Assembly (NCBI GenBank): GCA_023634235.1
Contig: JAMKCF010000009.1
Span: 7,378,001-7,442,000, forward strand
DNA: 64,000 nucleotides
Direction of reading: 5' to 3'
Source: Pisaster brevispinus
Taxonomy: Eukaryota; Echinodermata; Asteroidea; Forcipulatida; Asteriidae
How positions within the stretch are numbered: the first letter of the stretch is position 1; the number at the start of each line of letters is the position of its first letter. Below the pieces are notes generated by a model. It worked only from the letters and a program-made list of their open reading frames with translations, searched no databases and had not been told where the DNA came from. Both the position numbers and the translations under genes were made by a program. Shown here piece by piece: positions 23,601 to 34,527 of this stretch.

Positions 23601-24425
23601 GCCCTGGAGCAGATCTTGCTTTGTCTCCTCATCCTCGGTCGGTGGCTTCTCCCCAAGGGCTCCCTCACACGAGAGCAACTCTCCCAGCTCCTCATGGTGT
23701 ATATTGGTATGGCGGCAGACATCTTGGAGTTTTCCTTGGAAAATCTTCGCGAAGAGCAAGTTGTGTGCAACAAGGCCATTATCATGATAATACTCGCCTT
23801 CTGGAGCTGGAGTCTGCAACAGTTCGCTATGGTCTTGACCTCCGTGGCGGGTCCTAAAATTAGGGTGTTCAACAAGACCCGGCAAACCTCCTCTCGCCGT
23901 GACCGGGAGGGTGCCGTGTCTGAACCGGGCGAGTCTCCCGAGCACCACGGTGTCAGCATCAGTAAAGGGTGCTGCTCTTCGGAGATCTGGGCCCTGTGCA
24001 TCTCGTTGATCATGCAAGACGGGCCGTACCTCGGCATGAGGCTATACCTCATCATCCGCTTCCACATCATCAATCAGATGATGCTCTTCTTCACCTTGAA
24101 AAACATGATGATCTTCCTGCTTACCGTGTACCGGATATGCGTGCTGCACACGTCGAAGGGCAACAAGAAGCAAAAGGTCAAAGTTCGAGTTGACCCGGGA
24201 GATGGATTAAAGGGGCTGGTCCTACCACTAGATATTGGACTGGGTACGCCACAGACGGTTGTTCTCAACGGGAAAAAGTCAAGGCAGGCCAAACCGGAAA
24301 TAGTTCAGGAAAACGGAATCCTTGAACAGGACATAGAGCAGACGTACGTCGTAGCTCACATTGATGAACGGATGAGAGGAATACCGATGATTAGTGATGA
24401 CCAAATCGAAGAAATTGAACTTTGA
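17642..24425 (+). CDS. TMEM26: TMEM26-like protein, copy D (three exons, 440 aa, diverged)
   Basis: Exons 17642-17931, 22495-22660 and 23559-24425 join in frame (290+166+867 nt) and end in TGA. Introns are 4.6 kb and 0.9 kb. The N-terminus is extended by about 31 residues (MSETGKSTKT, then basic PPPRKK) before MALFMMSITKALAARLLF. An in-frame TGA just upstream makes 17642 the first usable ATG, but Met32 or Met36-37 would give a family-like start. Exon 2 encodes CPSALLYLASVVPGLW and a YNHT sequon. Exon 3 has LGRWLLPKGSLTR, YIGMAADILEFSLE, IMQDGPYLGMRLYL and INQMMLFFTLKN. It also has a longer, Arg/Glu-rich loop (about QTSSRRDREGAVSEPGESPE) and a roughly 100-residue charged C-terminal tail. It does not share the near-identity seen between B and C, so it has escaped conversion. 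AATAAA at about 24937. Confidence 0.9.
18721..18781. repeat. Short direct repeat with internal palindromes
   Basis: Two copies of a 26-base unit, gatgcaaacgtcacactgtg followed by ctgcag, separated by tgtgacacgt. CACACTGTG and CTGCAG are each self-complementary or nearly so. It lies in intron 1 of copy D. Confidence 0.6.
18860..19165. mobile_element. Diverged copy of the TACACT..TTGGTAA MITE family
   Basis: The right end (gtcagctctaccaatcttgtacaatacc) matches the right end of the well-preserved copy at 47469-47818, including the preceding gatcacacaaaacatg stretch. The left end is eroded, so the start is approximate. It lies in intron 1 of copy D. Confidence 0.4.
20634..20866. mobile_element. 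MITE with about 45-bp terminal inverted repeats
   Basis: The left end ACTGCAAAAACTGGGGTGTT continues into AAAATTGACACCATGGGTGT and TGTCA. The right end is its near-complete reverse complement (TGACAACACCCAAGGTGTCA ... TTTTTTTGCATTG). The about 140-bp interior also carries GTGTTAAAACAACACC, itself related to the ends. No open frame. It lies in intron 1 of copy D. Confidence 0.75.
21998..22372. mobile_element. G-rich dispersed element ending in agttacgccactg
   Basis: Similar to 6408-6876 over the stretch from the GGGGCACAAGGGGTGCACC start, through AAACAAGCC and CAGCGCTCTTGT, to the TTAGTTACGCCACTG end. Two G runs are at about 22291-22302 and 22319-22332. It lies in intron 1 of copy D, about 120 bp before exon 2. 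Confidence 0.5.
22715..22980 (-). mobile_element. tRNA-derived SINE (minus orientation)
   Basis: On the minus strand, CTAGTTGGTAGTATGCCGGC resembles a Pol III A box and GTTGGTTCAAATCCTGCCCC a B box, about 30 bases apart as in a tRNA. Additional sequence on both sides is not tRNA-like, and there is no foldable acceptor stem, so this is a SINE head and not a working tRNA. A 14-16-base G run (about 22819-22834) interrupts the neighbourhood. It lies in intron 2 of copy D. Confidence 0.5.
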
Positions 24426-25180
24426 GTCTAAGAAGCTTAGACGTCATCGGCTTATGAATTCTCAAACCTGATCTTCTTCGGATATAGCCTAGCACAATTG
24501 AATATAATCACCATTGTTCATTTCTAAGTAGCCACTTCCGCGGTACCAAAAAAGCCCATACCGTCATAAAACTACCGGTATTTTCTGAATGAGTTGAGAC
24601 AGAGTAAACAACAAACCACACTCAGACAAAACAACAGCAAAGGTTTGGATCTGTTATTAACAAAGGAATGTTGGGACAGGAAAGGAGTCTAGCGGAATCA
24701 CCAATCCGACCGTCAGTTTAGGCTGTTTTGGTTTTTGAAAACCGTTGAATTTCTTGCTACTCCGTAAACAGATTTACCCACACAGTAATGTGGCGACAAG
24801 TGTGGCAAATCATTACAACTGCAGAGGAAGTAATGCAGCATTACAATTCTAAAAGTATTTTGTTATGAGCATATTGTAGATCTGCATTGACCACTCAGGG
24901 TAAAAAAAAAAAAAAATAGTATAACAATATTTATTGAATAAATATCCGTAAAAAAGCTAGCCCGTAGAATTTGCGTTCTTGGAGAAATGCCAAAATGTGC
25001 CAATAACGCCTTTACCAGTCTCGTTATTCAGATTCTTTGCTGTGTATTTCATTGTGGTCATAGAGCTAGCGAAAAATAATTTGATCCGCTTTCTGTAATC
25101 ACTATAAACTTTGTTAATTTCATTACAATTAAAGTTCATCATTTATAATTGGATGATCTCTTTAATACCAGGATACGGTA

Positions 25181-25412
25181 CACTACACTCTAAAAGCTCT
25201 TCGGTCAGAATTGACCCGGATATATATCGGGTCCCAAGGAGGTCTGACCTATCTTTGGGTCAGTATGACCCGGAATCTGTGTCAAACCCCAAATGTGTCA
25301 AAATCCCATTTTTCAACCAGTTTCTGTGTCAATCTGACCCAGAAATGGGTCAATCCCCGTGGGACCTGCGGAATCTGGGTGAATTCTGACCGGGAGTTTC
25401 AAGGAGTGTATA
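25181..25412. mobile_element. TGACCC-type inverted-repeat element
   Basis: The left end ACACTCTAAAAGCTCTTCGG runs into GTCAGAATTGACCC. The right end, reverse-complemented, reads TACACTCCTTGAAACTCCCG and then GTCAGAATTCACCC. Internal repeats of TCTGACCCAGAAATGGGTCA type. The best copy for defining the family's terminal inverted repeat. Confidence 0.7.
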
Positions 25413-25497
25413 TTGACCCAACTCAACTTGGTCACAGCCGTAGCCGAAGTCGTTTGATATGGCAAGACCTCATCATGTTCATATTGTGACGTAAAAC

Positions 25498-25860
25498 CAT
25501 GTAAGCCACGCCCACTTTACACAAATTGGCTCCACTAATTACCACAAACCCATAGGAGTTGCAGTGAGCTTGTTCTATTTTAAATGACTATGCAAGAAAA
25601 TTTTAATAATTGGACTTGGCGTTTACATACATTCTTCAAAGATTAAGGTTTTCTCAGAACTACAAGATTCTGTCAAAAGAAAAGGTTTTGAACGATTAAA
25701 TTGGTGAGTTTTTTAAAATAATATACACACACACGTTAAACTAATGACAGCTTTAAATGGAGCCAGAAGTGGGGACATCTTTGGGCATGCACCAGATATC
25801 ACGCGTGTGACGCAAGGACTTAACAACAGCACCGCTGAGCACCCGGTAAGACGCGTACCA
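25498..25860. repeat. Dispersed repeat also present at 63078-63390
   Basis: GTAAGCCACGCCCACTTTAC, GGCTCCACTAATTACCA, TTTACATACATTCTTCAAAG and GAACGATTAAA all have close matches in the same order at 63078-63390. It is followed (25870-25980) by a gccgtagccgttagccatag stretch related to the ends of the foldback element at 45038-45170 and to DNA near 45285-45380. Confidence 0.6.
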
Positions 25861-26112
25861 TCTTTGGCTGATGCGGCTACGACTTTTGCTATGGAGTGTT
25901 ACTAAGGACAATCAACACACGATGGCGCGGTGGTCCAGCCGTAGCCGTTAGCCATAGCCGCTAACACGGGCACGGTCTAATAACATACACTATTTGACTC
26001 CCAAAATGGCAGACCGCGTGATGCGGTCAGTAGCCGTGTGTGACGTCAGTGGAAGGGGTCAATAGCATTACGACTCTGAATTTAGCGTTTACCTTCAACC
26101 TGGCAGGATCAT

Positions 26113-26248
26113 CAGGTGAGGTTTTCGGTGACACAATGTGTAAATCTTTTTTAAATAGTGGTGGTTCTGGGAAGAACCGGTGGTTCCCTGAACCGACACT
26201 ACCCAAAAGAGATTGTAAACATGGCGTCACCCTAAACCTCACCTGATT
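26113..26248. mobile_element. Small inverted-repeat element
   Basis: The ends TCAGGTGAGGTTTTCGGTGAC and, reversed, TCAGGTGAGGTTTAGGGTGAC differ at about two positions in 21. The interior contains GGTTCTGGGAAGAACC, itself palindromic. The element is about 136 bp with no coding capacity. Confidence 0.55.
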
Positions 26249-26994
26249 GTACTCCCACCACGCAAAATTTCAAATACTATACTGACAGGATTCTCTTTAC
26301 GTATTATAACTTAGTCAAGTTGCGTAGAAAAGCTCAATTTGGCAATTTATGAAAAGGAAAACTTGTTCTCGGAAGAAGAAAAAACTAGTAATCGATTGAC
26401 TAACTTTCTAGGTGCCATGGTGTTGTGGCGTTCAGTAAAATCGGTTAACATTTTAGGTAATATATTGTATTTAGGTCTATTATTCAACTATTAATGATAG
26501 CATCTTTGTTGTTTGATTGGTTCAAAATGTACTTGTTTCTGTGTTCTAAAATATTTTATACTAACAGTTATTCGCAATAAATTATTCCATGAAATATTTG
26601 ATAACCTCAAATTGTCAAGGTTAAAGCTAATAGTTAATCATTATAATAAGATGTTTCTAAAATGAAATTACCAATATGTAATTAATGGATACTTCCACTG
26701 GAACAATCACTTTGAGCAGCGGTAAAAATTTAGTAATAATTATCTTAAAAATTTAGATTAATCAAAATAATTTGATACTTTCATATAGCTCAAAGTAAGC
26801 AATACAACAAGTAGGCCCAATAAATTCAAAATGCACGATGACAGCACATTATACCTGATGCTACTTTTGGATTTAGGTGACAGTTTTTGATGTTTGTTGT
26901 TTGTGTTCGGACATTGTTTACAGTGTCGTGTTTTATGATGAAATCGGATGGGCTTTGAAAAGCTGACACACCTTGCTTGAAAATGTCACGTCAG

Positions 26995-27450
26995 GCATAC
27001 ATTGTGCCGTGGATATACATGGTTGTTGTGCTGTAATGGGACACGTTGCCTTGGATTGGGCGCTTTGGGCTGTATAAAAAGCGGTTGAAAGCATTTGTTA
27101 TGAAATGAGCAGGGTTGGAAAGGTGTTTTAAAAGTTGGATATTATGTTCCACACAAAATATGCCTCGAAAATGCGTGATTTCCCTTTTATTTCGTGAACT
27201 AACGCGTACTTGGTGAACTAACACGGTCTGCTGTTCTGATGTGGAGTCAAAAATTTGACAAAATGGCGGACCATTTCAAGAAAACCCCCACAATTTCGAG
27301 GCATTCTTTGTGTGAATCATAATACATATTCTACTTTTAAAACATCTTTCATAACATATTCATTTCATAAAGAACGCTTTTATACGCTTTTTATAGCCCA
27401 AATTGCCCACTCAAAGGCAATGTTTTTTCATTTAATTCTGATGCGGGCCA
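26995..27450. repeat. Large imperfect inverted repeat (arms about 170 bp)
   Basis: The left arm (about 27030-27190) and right arm (about 27275-27440) are reverse complements with scattered differences. Matched landmarks are GGGCTGTATAAAAAGCG against CGCTTTTTATAGCCC, TTATGAAATGA against TCATTTCATAA, and ATGCCTCGAAA against TTTCGAGGCAT. The same peptide-like string (FRGI-CV-HN) reads outward from both arms only because of the symmetry. Confidence 0.7.
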
Positions 27451-28277
27451 TTTTTGTTTTCAGCGAGCTGTCAGTTTTCTGTAATGTGTAATGCTCTAAA
27501 TAGGCCCCCGGTTAAGTTTGTTATTAAATCTGAAATATTATATTCATTAATTAATTGTGTTTGTTGATGTTGAAGTAAGGAAGATTGTGTAGACAGGATC
27601 AAAGTCCCCCCTGCCATCGTCAATAATATTAGGAATGTGGTGGTGGTGATATAGCAACCCTTTTGTGTGATGCAATCAATAAATAAATCAATTAATCAAT
27701 ACCGATCAATAGGCCTAAGTACAAATAAGAAGCCCCCTTTTTGGGAGTGCTACTCAAGCGCAACAGCCATCATCAGAAAATAACAACAAATCCCAGGATT
27801 ATTTGTCGTTTGCGCGGAAATAGAGCGTAGGCCTAATGATCCAAGCCTTCTGCCACGTTTGTTTACGATTAATTCCTTCTAGTACTGTTAGTGTTTTTTG
27901 AGCTGTTTTTCTGCCTTTTTGTGTTTTTGTAATGCGCAGAGGAGTGTATTCATATCGGTATTGCGCAATGTAAATGTCTGTTATTATTATCCAGACACAC
28001 AGAGTACTTTCTCCAGGAACAGAAAGCCGTGAGCATAAAATGGCTCTTGACGAAAAACTATGGCATTTCTGTTTTATTTTTGTTGTTGCTAGAATTACCC
28101 CCAAAGACGTCTTCCACGTCACATGTATAATTTAACGTTCATATAACTTGTGAATGGCAGAAAACGTAATATCGAACTGTCACTCCCATCAGTTTTCTTG
28201 AAACGCAATTTTCGCCCTTTCTCTCCGTAACTTTTCGGTACGTCCTTCTTCCACTGGGCACATCTCAGAAAGAATTG

Positions 28278-28375
28278 TGAGATACGGCGGACACAAAATT
28301 ATTAGGTTTGGGTAAATTTGTCTGTATACGCCCAAACCAAACAGTCCAGTCCTAAATAGTGTCCACCATATCTCA
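28278..28375. repeat. 98-bp hairpin element with 17-bp terminal inverted repeat
   Basis: TGAGATACGGCGGACAC at the left and GTGTCCACCATATCTCA at the right, two mismatches. TTTGGGT and ACGCCCAAACC pair further in. A compact foldback. Confidence 0.6.
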
Positions 28376-29419
28376 AATAGGCTAAGCAGGTTGTGTACAG
28401 AGAGCATTCTGCAGCAGTACGGGTCTTCACGCTGTAATATAGTCAACCCTAAACCTGCATGGCCAAACTACCTCACGTGTGTAATTCATTAATTGAAAAC
28501 TGTCTCAACTACGGAGCCTCTGAACTGTCATTTTTTACGCAAAGGGTGAATATGAACATCTGATGCCATGTATGTTTAGCCCATCGGGCGACCAAAGAAA
28601 GGACTCCATTATTCTGCACCGCACCATCTCTACACAGTTTGCTTAAAACGTTTAGTAATTTTATAGTTCAAATCGACTTTACTCGTTTTGTGAGTGAAAT
28701 GGGAAGAAAGGGCTGAAGCTATACGTGTATACTTTAAAACAGATGCAAACATTATTTACAAGAATAAACAAAAAAATTGTAAGGGTAAATACCAAAATGA
28801 TATTATTTATCCACAGTTCAATAATCAATACATTAAAACAAGAATTGTATCAATACAAGTGTATTGGAAAGGGAAGTATTTTGCCGGACAAGTTGAGAAA
28901 TGGATGAATGTTAGTTTTGTGGATAATGAGTATATCTCAGTCATACGGTAGTCATGTCTATTGAGCAGAATTGTTCTGCAAATTGGGCTTCATCTTCACG
29001 CAGAGTAAAGAGAGTAAAGAAGCGGGCACAATGTGAGAATAGAGATCCTGTTGTAAAGTGATTGTTTAGCATTAGTGGGCAGGTTAACTACCGATGGGGC
29101 GCATGCTCGGGGGGGGGGGGGGGATATGAGATGGTTTGAGGACTGAGTGAGTCTACGAGGTCTACTTCAATACCAAGTTCAACCATAGCGTAATACAAAT
29201 AGAGTGAACTTTGTAAGTGCTTTTCAAGCCGAGACGGTCTATCAAAGCGCCTTGCATAATCAAGCCTCCCACTGTTCATTTTTAAAACCATCTAAACACC
29301 ACTAACATCTGATAAATTGCACTATAGATTAGGCCTATACAAGTATTAATGAAGTTGAAAAAATATGCAAATTTTCAGTACTTTTTAACTTAATCTTTTA
29401 GAGAACTGCAGTCGAGACA

Positions 29420-29614
29420 TTGGTCCAATTTCATGGAGCCGCTAAAGCAGAAAACATTGCTTAACTATTTCCCGCTAAGCAAAACATAGCAGGATACCAG
29501 TCACGAATGTTACACGTGACATGATACTTTGGCTGATAACCATATTCTGGTAAGCATAAACTTTGTTGTGCTTAGCTACTTTTGTTTGTAAACAGCTCTA
29601 TGAAAATGGGTCCC
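29420..29614. mobile_element. MITE of the CCCAATTTCATAGAGCT family
   Basis: The left end TTGGTCCAATTTCATGGAGC pairs with the right end GCTCTATGAAAATGGGTCC. The interior is rich in GCTTAGC/GCTAAGC, a hallmark shared with 63393-63577 (best copy), 41334-41470, 42554-42760 and 31690-31930, and with fragments near 2510 and 15870. No transposase. Confidence 0.65.
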
Positions 29615-31689
29615 TGATCAAAACAAGATGATGACACTCGTCGTGTAGTGTTTTGTTTCGTATGTTATTCTTGAACGTTTTAATCGACCGTAATTGTTAT
29701 TTTACAATTAAAACATAACCAAGGGACATCGATGCAAACTGTTTAAGTGTACTGTCATTTTTTTTTCAATCTCAGCAAATGAGACTTTTTTGCTTTTACT
29801 TAACAAATTAATGGTCACCCTTTTGAAACATGGCCTCCGGTCGCGGCGGTGAAGGGCCAGTATTAAGAGGATCATTACGCAAGGATAACGTCCCAATCCT
29901 CACATCGAGTCTTTAAGAAGCTCTTTGGAATACGAAGTTCCTACAGCTGAGTGTCCAACCCGAAGCCATTTCCACCGCCACACCAGCCTCATGAATAAAA
30001 CATGAGAGTAACTCTTAAAGAAAGTCCGCCTCAAAGACCGTGTAATAGAATTATCTCTGCTTTATCGAATTGTGCATACGACAATTACGTTGGTAATGCC
30101 AATTGCCTCGCACGCCACTTTCGAATAATTTACAACTTCTGCCCTTGTACAGGGAAAGTTGAAGAGAGTTACAGGCTCGCTCATTCGGTAATAATGATTT
30201 TGAACCGCAATAAAAGGCACGTGGTAACGCGTAGCTTGACCTAAACTCTCTTGAGATTTGGCCTGTGACGTCAGAATTAGTAGTCAAATGTTTGCCCATA
30301 TAAGGTCTGGCACTGTTTAGTCAGTGTAAAACAATATCGTTTGCAGAAATCTTTCAGGACATGAATTTCTACAGCACTGCAGATTGCAAGAGAAACAACA
30401 TTTGGTTAAAAGGAGGTGGGAAATCGTCAAGAAAAATGTTAATTTGCATAATAAAGGCTTAAGCCTCTTAACTATTGATCCAAAAAGAGATTTTGTTTTG
30501 GGGGGAAAATCGTTTCGATCTTCTATAGTTCAATGACTCATTGACGTCAGTGGGTCGGTAAATAGTACATCTTGGTTTTTTTTAAATGGCATAATCATAG
30601 AATACAAATAATTTACGCATAGCCAATGACCTCCCCGTCATGTGAAAGGTACGACCCACGGTGTTTGGGCGCGCGCGCGATTAACCTTCCTATATGACGT
30701 CAAGCGAATCAAACCCCCTTGTTTCTGACATTGTTCCTTTGAAACCGAATCAAACTTGGCGATGGTAACAAATTGCACTTGGCAGGTTCGAAAAAATATT
30801 GCTCGACCCGAGGGGTCCATGAGCCTTTGGCCGATTGAGCTGACATGCAAACCTGCACAGAACAAACAAACGTATACTTAAGCTAATTAAAGAAGCTTTA
30901 GTGATACAATATAATGGCTTGCATTCGAGATGACCACTCTGACAACGACGTTCCTTTCTTTCGGACAGGAAATGAATTTGTTTTCCTTCGACGGTTCATC
31001 CAACGATGCATCGGGGACTGGTCTTGCAGGAAATAGCTAACTTGTAATTATTAATCTGAGAGTAAAATACATAACCATAATTGCTTATCTACGCCAAGGA
31101 GTGGGAAGCTGACCCACAATGACTTCAAAACCCTCTGGATGACGCACTGTTGTGATGGATTATCGAACTTGTCGCCATCGTGATAATCGTTTAATGTCTT
31201 ATCCAAGAGTAAAATTGCATACAATTTCATCATAAGTTGAGTCACGGCCAACTCAGTATAATTCCATTTAGATTTGCGGCAAATTACCGACTGTTCTTTA
31301 GTCACAGATGACTTTTAAAATATTAATATCACTGTTTTCTAATGCCCACAAATTCGTTGTCGAGGGTCATGTTGTGTACCGTCACTCACACACCCTGGGG
31401 GTAAACCAGTTCAGATAGCTTACATACAGCCAGCGATGTACGACTTTATTTCATTATGCGATAATTGCCGTGCTTACGGTGTGTTTAAGCACATATCTGG
31501 ACAGAAAGGCCGACGATGGGGCGGTATAATCTATGCTTTGGTTCACAGATCGGGACTTAAAGGGAACGTACAGCACTGTTTTAAGGAGAAAAGTCAATTA
31601 ATTTTCCTCGTTTTAAATAACACAACAAGCAACCAAGCTGTGGAAATTGCATCCAATTCGGTGGTGACAATTCAGTGAACAAGGAAAAA

Positions 31690-32290
31690 CTTTGTTTTCT
31701 TGGAGCCGAACATTTTTTTTTTTCTCTCCAGAGGACTTGCTTACAGTACAGGGACTAAGATCACAGAGTAGGTTAAAGCATAACAACATTATGCTCACCA
31801 TAATTAGTTTACCAGCCAAAGTATAGCATCTCACAGGTATAGGCCCCACCATCCGTGACTGGTATCTTGCTCAGTTTTGCTCAGCAGAAAGTGTTCATTA
31901 AGCAAATACTGTCGTTTAGGGGGCACGCATTACATTAAAAGTGGACAAATACATTTTTCCCCCCACAGATTTGCACACCACTTACATGATATAAAAGATA
32001 ACCATGGTGAAAAAAACTCCCTTGAAACATGTCTGCTTGAAATAGTATATTTTTAAAGAAATGAATGAAACAATTAGTTCTGATCTCCAGAGTCCAAACC
32101 TCGATGTTTGAAAACAGTGAAAACATATGGGGTTATCATTTTTTTCCTTTTTAGTTACTCCAATAACAGAGGGAGCTTTATCTTTCACACTTAGCTTGTA
32201 ATTTCATGTATATTGTTGGTTCACAATGTGTGGATACTGGTACATGCATTTGACAGTTACCAAATGCCGTGCGTGTTTAAAGCACTTCTG
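31690..32290. mobile_element. Two adjacent degraded MITE copies
   Basis: About 31690-31930 carries the TGCTCACCATAATTAG, CCGTGACTGGTATC and CTCAGCAGAAAGTG stretches of the CCCAATTTCATAGAGCT family. About 31950-32290 matches the 47469-47818 family in order: CTTACATGAT, GAAACAATTAGTT, CCTCGATGTTTGAAAA, CACAATGTGTGGATACTG and GACAGTTACCAAATG. Boundaries are approximate. Confidence 0.5.
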
Positions 32291-34527
32291 TGAAATTGGG
32301 CACTAAAATGAATTTATACAATCAGTTGGTTTATGCTCTAAAACTACATGCAAGTAATTTTCCCGCTAATATGATTCCTTCTTTGACTCATAATATTAGA
32401 GAAAGACGCAGAGTCATTATGATAATACTGTTTCCATTAGAAAACAAACACCCCGTGTCCCACTTTTAGTATAACGGTAGCCACGGTTGCAATTTTTTGT
32501 TTGGCGAAGAGTCTTATGTGTGTGCGTGATGAACATTTTAGGTCATGTTGAGACTCGACTCGTTTACAATGTTGATGTTTTGTTTTTTTGACTAGCACTG
32601 TGCCCCCGGGGCAGTTTAGTACCAGGATGAACTAGATCTGTTAGAGCATTTTGTTAGACGGATTCGAGCTGGAACTAGAACAAGGAACACACACTTATCA
32701 ACTGATCTTGGTCTAGTTAAGCTGTCTGTTAGAAAAGGTACACCATCAAACAATATCATTCTGAAATAATAAAGATCAACTTGAACAAAATCACTCAAAC
32801 AAATTTGACCCTAAATATGTGTTTATTATGTATTTAGTTACTGTTTGTGATGCACTCATTTCCCAACAGAGAGAGAGTCCTTGGGAAAAAGAGGGGGAAA
32901 AGGGACAAATCTTTAACCTCGCCTTAAAATGGGGTAAAATATAATTTAATTTTAAACTCTTTCAGAGCGAAATTTCAAACATCAACAACAACACACGAGT
33001 CTGTATAAAACAGATGACCGTGTGCGTCAGTCGCCGAAAGGTCAAATTGAATGCCATTTTGATTGAATACCACAACAATCCAGAAATGAACTAAACATTT
33101 CCTGTACAAAAATGTGTAGCCGGTATTGAAATGTGACGTCTTTGGATATTTTTGGATGTTGACAAAATTCACACTTGGAGGGAATCAAACACAGTGGCAT
33201 TTTACACAATTTTAATGTGTGGGGTTAGGGGCTTGTATTTGGCTCCCACTTTAATGAAGACTCTAATCTATTGAAAAATGAGTGCATCACAAATCTGTAT
33301 ACATGTATTAGACCTCGGAGCCCATTTTAAGTTATTCTTGATTGGCGACGTTCATTTTGTTAGCGTGGTCGCCGATAGCCCAACACGAATTACTGGAGGA
33401 GATATATCTGTATCAAACAAACATCTGGCTCAAAATCCAGATTTGTAGACTTGTACAGTCCCTCCGAGCCAGTCGATGTTGCGCCCTGTACCGGTGACAC
33501 AACAACCAGCGTCTCCAATCAAGACTAATTTTCAGTAGTCAAGCTAATCACTTTGATCACGTCACTTCATAAAAAGGAAGCACCAACATAAAAATAACAA
33601 AATAAATAACACTGAATATTCATATAATTAATATAACAATTTCAACAACCAAGTAACATTCCAGTAAACTATCAACAAACGTCTCAATTTCTTTGTGCAT
33701 TCTAAGGAAATTAAGAAACAGTTAAACATTGTTCTTAAAAACGGGTAAACGTTTAATAAATAAGTGAAAAGAGTTCAAATAAATGGTAGTCATTTATCAA
33801 TTATAAGTTATTCTTTTGTTTAAACCTAGTTTCTTAGACTCTAAAAAAGATGTAACGTTATTTTTACTTCATTGTTTTATAAACTCCTGCAATAAAAACT
33901 TAAGTATTTCCTGAAACTTCGCAGTCTTACTCTTGTGAAATAATTCTTCAAAAAAGTCTTCAGCGAATAAAAGAAACACAAATGGAATGAATTACTTGAC
34001 AGTTTTATTTCAGGCATTTGGGTTGGCTTCAGGGGCTCTTCTCTGCCTCCTCCCGTTGGACCCTGGTTCGATTCCTGCCTGGAACCAGACCCATGCAAGT
34101 AGACTGTTTTCAGTCCCTCCCGCATCTAAAACTGTTCTCATCACAAGCTCTTCACAGGTCTAAGGTTTACTGTTGAGGTACATTTGAAGATTGGTTTCAT
34201 TACCAGAAAGATGTCATCAAAATAATAATACAAACATTATTGAAATGAAGAAGTCATTGTTGCAAACAGCTTATCAACTAGTGACCTGTGGTACACACAC
34301 AAAAGCGATAATGGGCTGACGTTTCGAGTCTTCATAAATCTATATTACACCAATAACCTGGTTTAAACTAGTAGTGTATGAAAAAAAAGTCTCACTGATT
34401 TATCCACTCAAATCCTACACAATCCAGCTCATGGATTTACCTAGTAGACACCTAATGGTTAGGCAAACAACCTATTCTGTGCATACCAATCTTGTTTACA
34501 TTTTTTGTGTAGATGAGTCGTGTTGCC

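Larger units (their letters stand above)
24426..34527. other. Gene-poor repeat-rich interval, no confident gene
   Basis: About 10 kb between copy D and Angel. Named contents are listed separately: a TGACCC-type element (25181-25412), a gtaagccacgcccac repeat (25498-25860), inverted-repeat elements at 26113-26248, 26995-27450, 28278-28375 and 29420-29614, and MITE copies at 31690-31930 and 31950-32290. A possible SINE B box (GGTTCGATTCC) is at about 34067. A minus-strand AATAAA at 34004-34009 could end the Angel transcript. Short open frames such as 28694-28951 and 31436-31678 have no recognisable domain and biased, low-complexity content. Confidence 0.5.

Noticed and set aside
30638..30865. 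Promoter with CGCGCGCG tract and CRE near 30670-30702
   Set aside because: No exon or start downstream on either strand that I can support; retained only within the CRE observation.
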